The notes under the pieces are model-generated. The model was not told where the DNA came from. It did not search any database and saw only the letters and a list, made by a program, of their open reading frames with translations. Positions 39,631 to 39,863 of a DNA stretch of 39,863 nucleotides are shown here, in pieces. Each line of letters starts with the position of its first letter. Position 1 is the first letter of the stretch. The stretch comes from Chloroflexota bacterium (GTDB taxonomy: Bacteria > Chloroflexota > Dehalococcoidia > Lucifugimonadales > JACPQL01), in NCBI GenBank assembly GCA_016190445.1, contig JACPQL010000016.1, forward strand, positions 1 to 39,863, in the 5' to 3' direction. Made by a program: the position numbers and the translations under genes.

Positions 39631-39770
39631 CATTGCGAGGAGTCCCGATGACATCGGGATGACGAAGCAATCGGCCCTGCCCCGATACAATCGGGGCGCC
39701 ACAGGGGGATGTAGATGCTCCGACTCTGTCGCGAGTCCTCGACGGAGTCGGGACTTCGTCGGCAGAAGAA
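39631..39770. repeat. Intergenic repeat cluster with nested mini-palindromes
   Basis: CATTGCGAGGAG (39631-39642) and TGACGAAGCAATC (39660-39672) are the two halves of a common intergenic repeat, split by TCCCGATGACATCGGGA (39643-39659). CCCCGATACAATCGGGG follows at 39680-39696, then CGACTCTGTCG and CGACGGAGTCG after 39720. Confidence 0.75.
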
Positions 39771-39863
39771 TGTTGAAGGCAGATGAGTTCAACCGACTCC
39801 TCAGCATGACAGCCCCTCCCCCAAGACCTATTTTCACGCCAATCTGGAGGAGGGGTGGGCCCC
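39771..39863. other. Right-edge non-coding sequence
   Basis: Purine- and pyrimidine-rich runs but no gene that I can support. The frame spanning 39595-39837 on the minus strand is a translation of the repeats. Confidence 0.4.

Noticed and set aside
39595-39837. 80-codon minus-strand frame at the right edge
   Set aside because: It is a translation of intergenic palindromic repeats.

Overview
The window is about 40 kb of GC-rich bacterial chromosome. The gene set suggests a member of the Chloroflexota, probably Dehalococcoidia-like: coenzyme F420 biosynthesis genes (cofG, cofH, cofD, cofC) with F420-type oxidoreductases, a DUF35/thiolase pair with an acyl-CoA dehydrogenase, a DUF3179 lipoprotein and a MoxR-DUF58-transglutaminase operon. 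No rRNA, intact tRNA or other lineage marker is present, so the assignment is an inference.

Layout. 1-2,560: accessory end with an IS (zinc-ribbon DDE transposase) and an orphan membrane protein. 2,567-7,224: a peptidase S51-like protein with a cysteinyl-tRNA-synthetase-like tail; an ArsC/Spx-like gene whose catalytic position is an in-frame TGA (candidate selenocysteine); an RRM protein lying between two copies of a 45-bp repeat; a HAD-like gene and mutL. 7,257-10,771 (minus strand): LOG-family protein, TlpA-like lipoprotein, DUF3179 lipoprotein and a Met-rich membrane protein. 10,836-13,025: a CRP/FNR-type palindrome, a CRP stub without a DNA-binding domain, an LLM flavin/F420 oxidoreductase and cofC. 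13,270-17,520: MoxR ATPase, DUF58 and transglutaminase operon. 17,554-21,677: NHL propeller, then DUF35, thiolase-like and acyl-CoA dehydrogenase genes.

21,700-24,650 is a second accessory stretch: vapBC-type toxin-antitoxin, a HEPN protein, remnants of an aldo/keto reductase gene and a TauE/SafE permease. 25,041-27,314: NfeD protease and its SPFH partner. 27,721-30,650: a copper P-type ATPase with a fused cupredoxin domain and a frameshifted YHS gene, bracketed by two direct repeats. 31,009-34,270: MerR regulator with two HTH-like regions, a 7-Cys ferredoxin and an MMPL transporter. 34,431-39,598: aldo/keto reductase, cofD, cofH and cofG on the minus strand, and a divergent pyridoxamine-oxidase-fold protein.

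Two patterns recur between genes. One is a dispersed repeat resembling an antisense tRNA 3' end (T-arm, acceptor, CCA) that brackets accessory modules. The other is short palindromes of the type CCCGAT-N3-ATCGGG or CGAC-N3-GTCG that appear nested inside longer inverted repeats. The most notable single observation is the UGA-containing ArsC-like gene. All calls come from reading the sequence by eye; no database search was run.
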